Shown in pieces: positions 23,022 through 33,748 of a stretch of DNA of 64,000 bases. The stretch is taken from assembly GCF_004193775.1 (NCBI RefSeq), contig NC_041002.1, positions 9,026,485 through 9,090,484 on the forward strand, written 5' to 3'. Both the position numbers and the translations under genes were made by a program. This DNA comes from Glycine soja (Eukaryota > Streptophyta > Magnoliopsida > Fabales > Fabaceae). Under the pieces are notes generated by a model. The model ran no database searches. It saw only the letters and a program-made list of their open reading frames with translations, and was not told the DNA's origin. How positions within the stretch are numbered: position 1 is the stretch's first letter; each line of letters begins with the position of its first letter.

Positions 23022-23194
23022 AAAGGGGGAGAGAAATGGGATTAAATCAAGAATTCACATGAGTAATCAACTTATTTTTAAGATAAGCATAAATTCAAAA
23101 ACAAAGGGGGAGCATTTATAAGAGTGGTCGACTAGGAAAAAGTGTGTGTGTGTTTCTTGATTTCAGAAGTTGTCATCATCAAAAAGGGGGAGAT
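23022..23194 (+). other. Triplicated polypurine tract
   Basis: AAAGGGGGAG-type tracts occur at 23022-23031, 23103-23112 and 23183-23192; the last is 2 bp from the 3' LTR and is the likely plus-strand primer. Extra upstream tracts of the same sequence are a reported trait of Sirevirus-type copia elements. Confidence 0.8.
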
Positions 23195-24725
23195 TGTGGA
23201 AGCAAAGCTTCATGATGAATCAACAATGATTCAAAGGTGTTTTGATGATAACAATGATGACAACAAAAGATGAAACAAAAAGCTCAAAGATCAAAGAACA
23301 ACTCAAGTGAATCAAGAACAAGTCAAGAGTTTAAGAATCAAGAAGAATTCAAGACTCAAGAAGAAAGTCTACAATCAAGAATCAAGATTCAAGATCTCAA
23401 GAATCAAGATCAAGATTCAAGAATGAAGAAAAGACTCAATCAAGATAAGTATTAAAAAGTTTTTTCAAAACTTTGAATAGCACATGAGTTTTTGACAAAA
23501 CCTTTACCAAAGAGTTTTTACTCTCTGGTAATCGATTACCATATTGTTGTAATCGATTACCAGTAGCAAAATGAGTTTGAAAAAGTTTTCAAACTGAATT
23601 TACAACGTTCCAAATATTTTCAAAAGGCTGTAATCGATAACAATATTTGGTAATCGATTACCAGTGTCTTTGAACGTTGAAATTCAAATTTAAATATGAA
23701 GAGTCACATTGTTTCACTCAAAAGCTTTGTGTAATCGATTACACTTATTTGGTAATCGATTACCAGTGACTGTTTCTGAAAAATCAAAAGATGTAACTCT
23801 TCAAAAAGGTTTTGACTTTTTCAAATGGGTTTTAAGTTTTTCTAAAAGTTATAACTCTTCTGAATGGCCTTCTTGACCAGACATGAAGAGTCTATAAAAG
23901 CAAGGCTTTGTTTTGCATTTTTAATCAATCTTTCTAACAACAATCTTGAATACTTTTGCTTTTCCAATCAATCCTTTACAAGCCTTGAAATCTCTTTGAA
24001 GTTCTTCTTCTTCTTCTTTTGTACCAAAAGCTTTCTGAAGTTTTCTGGTTTTCTAATCCTTGAAAACTTGTGCTATTCATCTTTTCATTCTCTTCTCCCT
24101 TTGCCAAAAAGAATTCGCCAAGGACTAACCGCCTGAATTCTTTTATGTCTCCCTTCTCCCTTGTCAAAGAATTCAACACGACACAGTCTGAGAATTCTTT
24201 TGATTCTTTCCATTCCCTAATACAAAAGCGTTCAAAGGTTTAATCGCCTGAGAATTCTTTTGTATCCCCATTCACAAAGTATCAAAGGTGTAACAGCCTG
24301 AGATCTTTGTCTGAACACATTAGAGGGTACATCCTTTGTGGTACAAGTAGAGGGTGCATCTACTTGGGTTTGACTGAGAACAAGGGAGGGTACATCCCTT
24401 GTGGATCTTTGCTTGTAAAAGGATTTTTACAAGGTTGAAAGAAATCTCAAGGACCGTAGGTCGCTTGGGGACTGGATGTAGGCACGGGTTGTTGCCGAAC
24501 CAGTATAAAAACTCTTGTGTGTTTGTTTCCTTCTTCCCTACTCTTTTACTTTCCGCTGTGCATTTAATTTTCGTTTTTACTTTCTGTTAAGTTTCTCTTC
24601 TACTCCATATTCTCTTAACAACAAAAGTAAAAGCCTTAAAAGAGTAATTTTTAATTGGTAAAGCTTTAGGAATAATTAATTCAACCCCCCTCTTCTTAAT
24701 TATTCTGAGGCCACTCGATCCAACA
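23195..24725 (+). repeat. 3' LTR (1531 bp)
   Basis: Same ends as the 5' LTR and collinear with it apart from whole-module losses: one tandem-repeat unit is missing and hairpin units C and D are missing, leaving three hairpins (about 24316-24402). The C run is also shorter. TATA box at 23893. Confidence 0.95.
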
Positions 24726-24908
24726 TAAAGTATGGCGCGCGGGTGCGAGTAGGGATATATAGGTATCCAACGGGTATGAGAATGAGGATTAAAATTGTTA
24801 CCTGCATGGGTATGGGGGCAAGGTAGAGATATTATTTTTAAACGTGAGTATAAGGAAAAGTATTACAAGACCCGACCCAGACCTACCCATTGCCATCATT
24901 AGTTGACA

Positions 24909-27410
24909 ACACTTTACTTTCCACATGCTGCCACGCACACTGAGGGCACATCATAAAGTGAAGGCTAACTGCATAAGAAGATGAAAATTTGTTAAAAGCT
25001 GAATTTGTCCATGAGAAGCATCAAAATAGAAGACTAAAGATACTACACAGTTTGACCATGGACAAAACACTAACACACCAACATTTGAACCTTTACTTAA
25101 TATTTATGAAGCAGTCTACTTCAAAATGCTTAGAGTTGTGAAGAAGTGTTAAGTTTAATGAAGTTGTGCTACTTCAAAATGGAATATTAGTTTGATCTTC
25201 ATCAACAAAATCTATCATGTATGGATGCTTTCTTAGCAAACATCAAAATGGTTATTTTGTTGATACTTCATAATGCTCATCAGAAAGGTTCCTTAAAATG
25301 AGAACCTCTTATGGACTATCTCAGAATGGTTCTGCAAGCTGTCACTTCATGATAACTATCAAATCTAACTACTTGCTCTAGAAGCTTGTCAGTTGAGTGG
25401 AACCCACTTCAACATCTTCTTATGAGCTTTATCAGGTTTTTTTGAAGAGCACCTTGAACAAGTTGAAGCATTCCAAACAAGAACAACTTGAGCAAATCTC
25501 TAAGTGAGAAATCTAAAATTTTTGCTTCAACCCTCTCTGTGAGAATGGCCTACTTCTGTATTAAGCTTGTAAACTATAATATCTACTAGATAGAGAAAAA
25601 ACATTCCTAAGTGGAATCCCTCTTAGAGGTAAAGATCTCTAATTTGTGTAGTAAAATACACAAATACCCATTTCTGTTGTAAGCCTAGTAGTGGCTGACA
25701 AAGATGAAATCCAGTGGTGTAATTGTTCTAGTTGATGCAAGGTTGGAAGTCAAGTGGGAGTACTAGCAGTTTGTTGAAATCCAGTGATTTTTAGTCCAGT
25801 AATGGTTGATTATGTTAGTGAAATCTCATCTAGAAGGATGATGACTGGATGTAGCCCAAGGTTGGGGTAAACTAGTATAAAAAGCTTTGAATAAACAACT
25901 CTTTTTGAAACTAAACTTGCTTTCATCAAAAGTCTTTACATAATCAATTATTTTTTAAACAAACGCTTTAAATTGCTAAAAAAAACCCTTTTGTTTTCCA
26001 TAATTGCTTGCATTTCCATTCTAAGCAACTTGAATTTTCATTTTGCACAGAGTAAACCTGAGTATGACAGAATAAAGGAATGTGAGAATGCACAGGAAAT
26101 CTGGAACAGACTCAAAACAACACATAAGGGTACAAATCAGGCAAAGGACTCAAAGGTTGATGTTGAGAATAGTGATGATGATTTTTCTGAAGAAGATGAA
26201 CAGGAACTAGCATTTCTAACCAAAAGAGTTCAAAGGTTGCTCAGAAGGAGAAAAGGACCAAGAAGAAATTTCTTAAGAAAAGACTTTTAGCAAGGAGAAA
26301 GCTCCAAGCAAGTCAGATGTTTTGAATGCAACACACCTAGCCACATAAAAATTGATATCCTTTTTCTTAAGAAAGACTTCAAAAAAGGAGACCCGAAGAA
26401 GAAGGCAACGATGGCTACATGGGATAACACAGGCTTATCATCTTTTGAGAATTAGATGAGGAGCATGCAACTAAGAAAGTATCTGATTTAGAGAGTGACT
26501 TATATTTTCAAATAAGAAAGTATTGGAACAAGCTTTGGATAACTTACTCAATGACTCATATTTTAACTCGAAAATGTGCTCATTTGAAAGGGAAACTTTC
26601 TAATGCTCAGAAAGAAAATGAGAAGCTCAAAATCGATAATGATATTCTTTTTAAGAATAACCATTGTATGCAAGAATCTCATTTCAATCATTTTGAACAG
26701 TTAAAACTAAGAAGAAAGACAACTACAACAGGAGTTATCTCTTTTGATCAAACTCAACTTGAAAATGAAAATAAAGTTTTTTGAAAGAAAAAAGTTTAGA
26801 AACTATCAAAAGATTTAACTAACTTTGTGGATGGAACAAGCAACTTGGATCAGGTAATTGGAATCCAAAGAAGCTTCTATGATAGAGCTGGGCTTCAATA
26901 AGAATCCCATAAAAGTTTTTCAAAAGTCTAATATAAACAAGAAGGCCAAATGGAAATGCTCCAACTGTAATAGATGGGAACACCAGACTTCAAAATGTTA
27001 CAGAAAAAGGAATATTCCCTTCATAAAGGTAACTAACACACAAGGAACCAAGAAACTAATGGTACCTAAGATTTTATTACTTTCAAATGCAAGAATGTCT
27101 ATTCCACAACAAGAACAAAGAGTTGTGGTTCTTGGACAATGGTTGCTCCAGGCATATGACCGGAGACAAAAGCAAATTCCCAAGCCTTGGAAAGAGAAAG
27201 GATGGAGGGTCTTTTGCTTTTGGAGATAGTAGAAAAGCCCCCATCAAAGGAGTAGGTAAAATTGGTAAACAAAACTACTCAAATTGAAAATGTTTATTAT
27301 ATAAAAGGGTTGAAACATAATCTTCTAAGTATTAGTCAACTACAATGGTTATGAAGTTAAATTTGAGCGTAATGCTTGTGTGATTAAAGAATCATCAATA
27401 GGACATTAGG
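24909..27410 (+). mobile_element. Degenerate Ty1/copia element (LTR remnant plus gag-protease)
   Basis: 24909-25970 contains LTR-like text, including GATGTAGCCCAAGGTTGGGG and AGTATAAAAAGC near 25855-25890, resembling the R/U5 part of plant copia LTRs. It is followed by gag and protease fragments in the same orientation. The hAT element at 17543-24900 is inserted in its left part, so LTR sequence probably resumes before 17535. No integrase or reverse transcriptase and no 3' LTR are seen. Confidence 0.6.
26045..27410 (+). pseudogene. copia gag-protease fragments
   Basis: In order: a gag piece with ECENAQEIWNRLKTTHKGTN (about 26075-26140) directly joined to an acidic segment (an internal deletion), a zinc knuckle CFECNTPSHIKIDI that has lost its last Cys, and a coiled-coil piece (26551-26784). 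A second, intact CCHC knuckle (CSNCNRWEHQTSKC, about 26965-27000) and a retroviral-type aspartic protease start follow, WFLDNGCSRHMTGDKSKF near 27125-27180, in which the usual Asp-Ser-Gly is Asp-Asn-Gly. Remnants continue to FERNACVIKESSIGH at about 27405. Several stops and frameshifts separate the pieces. Dead. Confidence 0.8.
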
Positions 27411-27628
27411 AACTATGTGATAAGCATTAGCCCCTATAGCTTCCAAATTATATGATGACATCATGCACGATATAATAAATATTTTTCTCAAAATAATATT
27501 ATACAAATAAGTTAAATAAATATTTTATTTAAATCAATTACTAATCACGTCCCACTTCATATTACGTACCAAATATTTTCATTCAAAATATTTAAAATAT
27601 GTATAAATATTTAAAACATAGATACTCA

Positions 27629-27632
<4 letters not shown>

Positions 27633-27702
<70 letters not shown>
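27633..27702. repeat. (AT)35 microsatellite
   Basis: Uninterrupted AT dinucleotide run of about 70 bp. Confidence 0.98.
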
Positions 27703-27705
<3 letters not shown>

Positions 27706-28460
27706 CCTGTATTATTTAAATATCAAATATTATAAACATATGCATTTTGTCTGTGATTATGCATGGCCAAGTCGTCAATAAAGTACACGTTATTATTTCA
27801 CGCAAAATTATTATCGGTTATATCTCAAGTAGCGTTTTTTTTTTTTGGTTTTGCGTATCTATATTTTAAATACTTATTGACGCATTTTTTTTATATATAA
27901 ACTAATTCTAAATGCTACTTATTCATGGCTTTATTAGCAGTTGGAAACCTAGCTCATAAGTCATACGAATGGTCAGTTCGTCACACGTAGCTGTAGAAAA
28001 ATGTTTTAATAATACTTAATTTTCTTACATAGTATAATTAGTTTCATAGTTTAAATATTGTGATAAATAATTCAGGAAATAATGCATAAATATCTAATGT
28101 AAAGACTACTATGTATATGAGTGAAAAGCCTGAAAACTTTACTACAAAGACATATTGTTGATACAATGGGATAAATAAAGTAGTTAAAACTATATACAAA
28201 GCATCTAGTTTATTTGTTAGTGCTACATTAATTACTTTTAATGTTCACTATTATCACATTAACAAATGAAAGAACAACTAATTGCGAAACCAAATGTTTT
28301 TTTAATAATTGTGTGATAAATATTCCTTCTATTTTTTTCATTACAAGTAATTTTAACTAATTCTCAAATTTTAAAATTGTTGCTAAAAATGGTTAGTCTT
28401 AAATTTATAAAAAAAAATTATACTAATAACTTTTCAAATTACCCTTATTTAAAAATACAA

Positions 28461-28757
28461 GGTTTAATTATTCATTTAGTGATTAGAGTTTTCAAATTTA
28501 TACATTTTAGTCCGTATAGTTAATAAATGAATTTTTTAGTTTCTAAGTTTTATATTTTAATTCCAAAAAAGTTCCATTAAAATATTTTAACTAATAAAGT
28601 TAAAAAAAAATTAAAAGTAGAAACCTTTTGACAATTAAAATATAAATTTCAGATAAACTTATTAAATTTGAGAAACTAATTTTTTTTTTACTTATTAATT
28701 ATACGAACTAAAAGGAATAAATTTAAAAGCTGCAAAAATTATATGAATAATTAAACC
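28461..28757. mobile_element. Mutator-type MITE with 9-bp TSD
   Basis: 297 bp with long imperfect terminal inverted repeats of about 65 bp; both ends read GGTTTAATTATTCAT inward. A perfect 9-bp direct repeat AAAATACAA flanks it (28452-28460 and 28758-28766). Nine-base duplications are the hallmark of Mutator-like transposases. No coding capacity. Confidence 0.88.
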
Positions 28758-29737
28758 AAAATACAATAAATTATTAATTTTTCACTCACTTTAACTATCT
28801 TTTTAATGTCATTAATTTTTATATATTAGAAACTGTTGAGATGATTCACTGTTATTAATTAGAAAAGTGGGAAAACATATAGGAAATTGTAGAGTAATTA
28901 AATATGATGTAACTATAGATTAAGAGTGGATTTGAAAAAACATATAGATTTATAAATTGACTTTATATAAAAGAACAACAAAACTTACAAAGAGGAATAA
29001 TTATTTACTCACTTACATAATCTTATTATTCAATATTCTAAAATTAAGTTATATAAATGACTAGTTTTTTTGGAAGAGAGATCGGTTTGCACATCTTCTT
29101 ACACATTTTTTTTACTTATATTAAAATATGTTTTATATTTATCTAAACATTCAATATTATAATAATGTACTGTCTAGTTATATTGTTTATGTAGAATCTA
29201 ATAACAAGAATAAAATCAAACTATTATTATTTTAATATACTTTTAAATGTATGTATACTATATTAATCTTAATAACGTATATGAATGAAATTAAAAAGAA
29301 ACATTCAGCAAAAAATATGAATGAAGTATTAAATAGTTTTAGTTTAATGTGTTATATATATATTAAGATTTTTTTGTGCAACGTTAAGACAGATTCAAGA
29401 AAAGAATTGTAAAATAGTATAAAACTGTTTTCTTCCACAAATTTTGGAGGTTGGTCCCAAATAGATTGATTCTGCAAACTTACATCATAAATATTAGTAT
29501 ATTTTAAAATCTTCAAATATATGATTAAATACACCATACAGGAAGAGTATACATACACACATGAAGGAAATAAACTGAAACACCAACACTTGACATTAGA
29601 CTGATCATGATGATTACAGTGATGGGCAGTAAATGACTGCAATTTAAACACGTCTCAATACTGCAAACCAAAATAATTAATAACATTAATATATAATTAA
29701 TATTTTTGTACAATAATAATAATAATCATAGCTAGTA

Positions 29738-32143
29738 TCATATTTTTCTGAGAACCAGAACAAAAGAGATTGGTCTAATATCCTCCTTAGCCATTTCTTC
29801 ATCTACCAATCTCGCATAATTCTCAAACAAACTTTCCAAGATCCCTTCTCCAAAGTGGTGTGAGATCATTGATTCTTGAATGGCCCTAACTGCCACAGCA
29901 ACCTGTGTGCCATAGCTCTCACTACTTTCTTGCTCATTATTACTCTTGTCCATCTCAAACATCTCTAGCCTCTCCATCTTCAATGACCCTTCTTTCCTCA
30001 CCTCTTCTTCTATCTCTTCCCTTGATGGTGCATAGAAATGTGCATCATATGAATCAAACTTCTCTTGCTCTATTTCTCCCTAAAAGACAAAACAAAACCA
30101 AGAATGAAGAAAAAGAAAAAGAAGAAGGAGGCTAAGAAAAGGTGACAAAAGAATTAATTCATAGTTATCCATACAGCTTTTAGGAGTACCAGGTCTGAAT
30201 TTGAAGCAGAAAAGAAAGAGTAAAGGTGCATTCATAGTTATCCATTTAGTCTTGTTTTGTCAAAAGCAAAATCCTTGATTGTGTACCTCCAAAAAACATA
30301 AATCCTATATATTATCCTAGGTGTATATAGAGTTAATAATATACATAATTTGATTCTTAAAATCGACAATTTATGTTGCTTTTATATTTAAAAGTATATC
30401 TTTATGTATGGGTCAAAGTAGTAATTTGTTTACTGAATTATCTTATTAGGTTGGTAGCTCATAAACAATTCTATCTTGCAGGATTAATTCGTATAAAAAT
30501 GAAATAACACAGATTACCACTTTCAAGACTGAACATCAACTTCAGTTTTATACTATATTCCATGGACTTTTAACTTTCTTCTTCTTTAATTAACATCAAA
30601 ATGACACGAGAGCTTCGATTAAATTAAGAAACTGACAACTTGATAATGCGAGTTCACCAATAAAAATCCAACCAAAATCCTTACATTGATTTTAATGTCA
30701 AGCTAGCTAACTCTGATTAGCTGAAGTTAAGTATTTATTACAAAATATAATAATCAAGAAATGATTGAAAGATCATGTCAATTGTCAAAGACGCTGCTAA
30801 AATTAGCAAGGGTAAACATTACAGAACTTCCACATAAGTAGTATCTAAATCATTTTTCACCTATAGAAACTGTAGTCTTGTTCCAGTAATTAAGAAGGAA
30901 GTTACATATTTTCAATTTTATCTTGTCCTTGTAAATATGTTGAATTTCAACTTGTCAGTTATAACACAACAACAATAATGATAATGGTGATGGTGTGTCC
31001 TCTAATAAGTGTACCTGTGAGACTAGAATAGCAAATGAACGGGAAAGAATCTCCCAGAAGAAAGAGTTGCCTCTGTCAACATGTTCTGGGCCCCTTCTCC
31101 CCAAAAATATCAGCACCATTCTTCCACCTACTACTAGTTCTTCTGACCTTGACCTAAGGAATAAGGAAAAATCTTCCTGGAATTGGTGATAGTATGCTTG
31201 AGACACCACTTCAGGGCTTGATTCACAAATGTAAACACACCCTTTGTTCAAAGGCCTTTTGTGCTCATCATAGAGTGCTGGAGGAACCTGCATGACACAA
31301 ACCACCAGTAAACTACACCTAAACTTGTTTCTAGACACAACTCTGATATATGGACACCCCAACAGTGCAGGTATCTCTTTTTTCTCATCTCACCATATCA
31401 CTTATTATGTTATCAGACACTAGTACTTGGTACTACTAGTGTCTAGAAAACATTATTCTTCTTCTAGATAAGGCTAAAACAGGAGGAAGATGATGATGAG
31501 CATGACAAGAAAGGGGGAAAGTGTGTTATACCCTTGAAAGCCAGTGAAGACTGTAGGAGGAGTGGACAAAGTGCAAGTAACTGTTTGGGAACAGTCTTCC
31601 ATAAAATGAGCCAGGGTAGCCTCCCATGAAAATGGAAGGGAACCCATTTTTCCTGTCTTGCCTAAGCAAATTTTGGAACTCTGGGATGGCCTTGAAGATT
31701 GAATTGAAGTCATTTGTTGGAAGATCATTGAAGTACACCCTGAACTCTGTGGAGTGGTGCATGATCCTGTGGCTTATGCCTTGGATGGCCTGAAAGATAT
31801 CTTTGATGATTGATAGGGTGTTTGGTCCAGAGGAGCAGCCCAAATCAGCAATGCCTATGCTCTTTGGAGTGGTTGCAAGGTAGAGCTCCTCAACTGTTTG
31901 TATGATTATGTGCTTCACTTTATCAGATTCCTTCTTCTGTTGGAATAATAAGATTAAAGCAGGTATATAAGCATATCACAAAGAATTGTAGACCAGAACA
32001 AGAAAATGATGGGGGAAGATATGGTAGATTGAGAAAGAATGAATGAAAGAAAGAAAGAGAGAGAGAACCTGTAGTGAGGAATTCTTGGCATAGCTAGTTT
32101 TGCCAACTCCTCCAGTCATGTGGAAGGCTTTCTCTACATCCAT
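29738..32143 (-). CDS. SABATH-family SAM-dependent carboxyl methyltransferase, 4 exons
   Basis: Exons on the minus strand: 32069-32143, 31532-31936, 31015-31287, 29738-30079, all with GT..AG introns, giving 364 residues, normal for the family. SABATH enzymes methylate carboxyl groups of small acids such as jasmonate, salicylate, indole-3-acetate or farnesoate in the cytosol. Visible features: N-terminal [19 protein letters not shown] with the carboxylate-binding Gln at residue 25; SAM-binding [10 protein letters not shown] (56-65); [10 protein letters not shown] (94-103); GSFYGRLFP (134-142); SSYSLHWLS (151-159) with the conserved Trp157. Residue 156 is His, where salicylate-specific enzymes have Met and jasmonate methyltransferase has His, so salicylate specificity is less likely. 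No lesion is seen. TTTAAAAG about 60 bp upstream of the ATG may be a TATA box. Exact substrate not determinable here. Confidence 0.93.
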
Positions 32144-33748
32144 TTTTTTTTCTCAGCTGGATTAGGCTTTTCTAGCTTGTTAGTGAAGTTGTGGCCATCT
32201 TTTAAAGGGAGATTTCAATGATGTGGCCATTTACTTTTCTTTTCTTTTCTTTTTTCCTTTTAATTTTTGTTTTGCCCCTATCTCTTCCAAAAATATGGCA
32301 CATTAATAGTCATGGGAGTTCAGAATTAACCACCTTTAGAGTGTCACTCCTCACAAAACTCACCTCACAAGTGACAATAATTGTTGCTGTTGATGATGCT
32401 CCTTGAGAAACAAGCCTAACCAAACAATGTGGTCTAAGGGAGAATTAACTTAACTTATATTAAATCCTTGTGAAATGAATTTGATTAAATTTAAAGTCCA
32501 AAAATCTTGTCTATGGGAGAGTACTCAGAGAGCAGGACTTGATGTGTATTTGGTGATTGATCCCCATCTCCTTACCTAGCTTAAAGGGCTTAACGTATGA
32601 GGGGTTTTGCTTTTTTTCTTTGTTGACACTAATGATTCAAGCTGTCAAAAAGTTTGATGTTAGGCATCATTCAAGTGAAAGTCCTATAGTGGATATTCAC
32701 TATTTTGTCCCCGCTAAAGTTTGATCATTTGGTTAGAAGGGCTTGCGATGGAGTAGGAGTTGGACCAACTTGTGATGGTGCTAGTCACTGCCACTTTGTC
32801 TGGATCAACAACTTTGAGTCCATCAAATCAGCATAGCTTTAGATGGGTAATTAGATATTATATTTTATTGCACACGATCCCTTAATTAGAAATCATTTAT
32901 CTAATTTTGTCTACCATCCAATGCATCGATAAACTAATACAACATTATTTTATCTTAGTTGGTATAACTGTGTCAATACTACAAAAGAGAATTTTATTCT
33001 CAACAATAGTACTAGCTATCTGACTTGAGCCGAATTGTCTTATAGAAAAAATACATGTAATTTCTAAAAATTGGTTTATTCAATTTGTTGAAAGAAGCCA
33101 TGCACGATCGACACGTGTAGGCAATGGGGTTGACACATGACCCGGTAATTGATCAAGTTGTGGCAAAATGTGGTGCTTAGTGGAGGCTGTGCTGCCATGG
33201 ACATATTAATTCATTCCCACATGCAGTGCCAAGACACAAGAATTTTTCAAACAGGACCATAATTTGTCCCACGCCAGTGGAAGAAGCATGAAAGGAAGGT
33301 ACAGTTTTGGAGGCACTCGTTACCAATTGAGCACTCTGGGAATGGGGGGGAGGGGTGCATGTTGTTGTTTAGATTAGACTGACCGCAAATTGACGAAACC
33401 AACGGTTGTTGTCAAGTACAAAGTGGCAAAATTATGTGTGTGCTCAACCTGAACAAGGAAAATCTACCATAAAAAGGTGCCCAAGCGTGATTTGGGTTGA
33501 AAACTTTGGGAATGAGGAGGGGCCCATCATTATTATTCTTAACACTCAGTTTGGTTCGGCCGACTTTGGACCCAAGGAATTAATGTTTATTTATTTTTTC
33601 TTTAACACCCTTCAAACCAACTTTTAAAGAGAAGTAGTAATTTATTGCTTCTCACAAATTGGTGTTTTAGAACACATGCCCACGCCGTAAAACAATCATA
33701 GTCTTAGTTAACAAAGAAAACACTACTACCAAGTGTTTTCGAAAACAA
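32144..33748. other. Upstream region of the methyltransferase gene
   Basis: Presumed promoter side of the minus-strand gene. A G-box-type ACACGTGT at 33111-33118 lies about 970 bp from its ATG; G-boxes bind bHLH and bZIP factors, including jasmonate-pathway MYC proteins, but a single hexamer is weak evidence. No other gene is seen. Confidence 0.35.

Larger units (their letters stand above)
18083..24725 (+). mobile_element. Complete, pol-less Sirevirus-like Ty1/copia retrotransposon
   Basis: Two LTRs (18083-19750 and 23195-24725), both starting TG and ending CA, are flanked by a perfect 5-bp target duplication TAAAG (18078-18082 and 24726-24730). The 5' LTR is followed by a primer-binding site for initiator Met tRNA, and the 3' LTR is preceded by a polypurine tract. 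Inside are an intact gag (19779-20864) and a second gene (21628-22734), but no protease, integrase, reverse transcriptase or RNase H. The element must have used enzymes supplied in trans. By eye the LTRs differ by roughly 20 substitutions plus large indels, so insertion is fairly recent. Repeated AAAGGGGGAG tracts and palindrome clusters in the LTR recall features described for Sireviruses. Confidence 0.93.
17543..24900. mobile_element. Small hAT element split by a copia insertion
   Basis: The outermost sequence is flanked by a perfect 8-bp direct repeat AGTTGACA (17535-17542 and 24901-24908), the size made by hAT transposases. The left end GTAAGGATGACAAAG and the inverse of the right end (AATGATGGCAATGGG) form imperfect terminal inverted repeats with a two-base offset, followed on both sides by GGGTA/ACCCG-rich sequence. 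Removing the nested retroelement and one TAAAG copy leaves about 710 bp, too short for a transposase, so this is a non-autonomous element. Confidence 0.75.
27411..29737. other. AT-rich intergenic DNA with one MITE
   Basis: Apart from the microsatellite at 27633-27702 and the MITE at 28461-28757, I see no gene or RNA. The last part is the 3' flank of the methyltransferase gene. Confidence 0.5.

Noticed and set aside
33406..33627. Plus-strand open frame, 73 codons
   Set aside because: No recognisable domain, no conserved context; probably chance.
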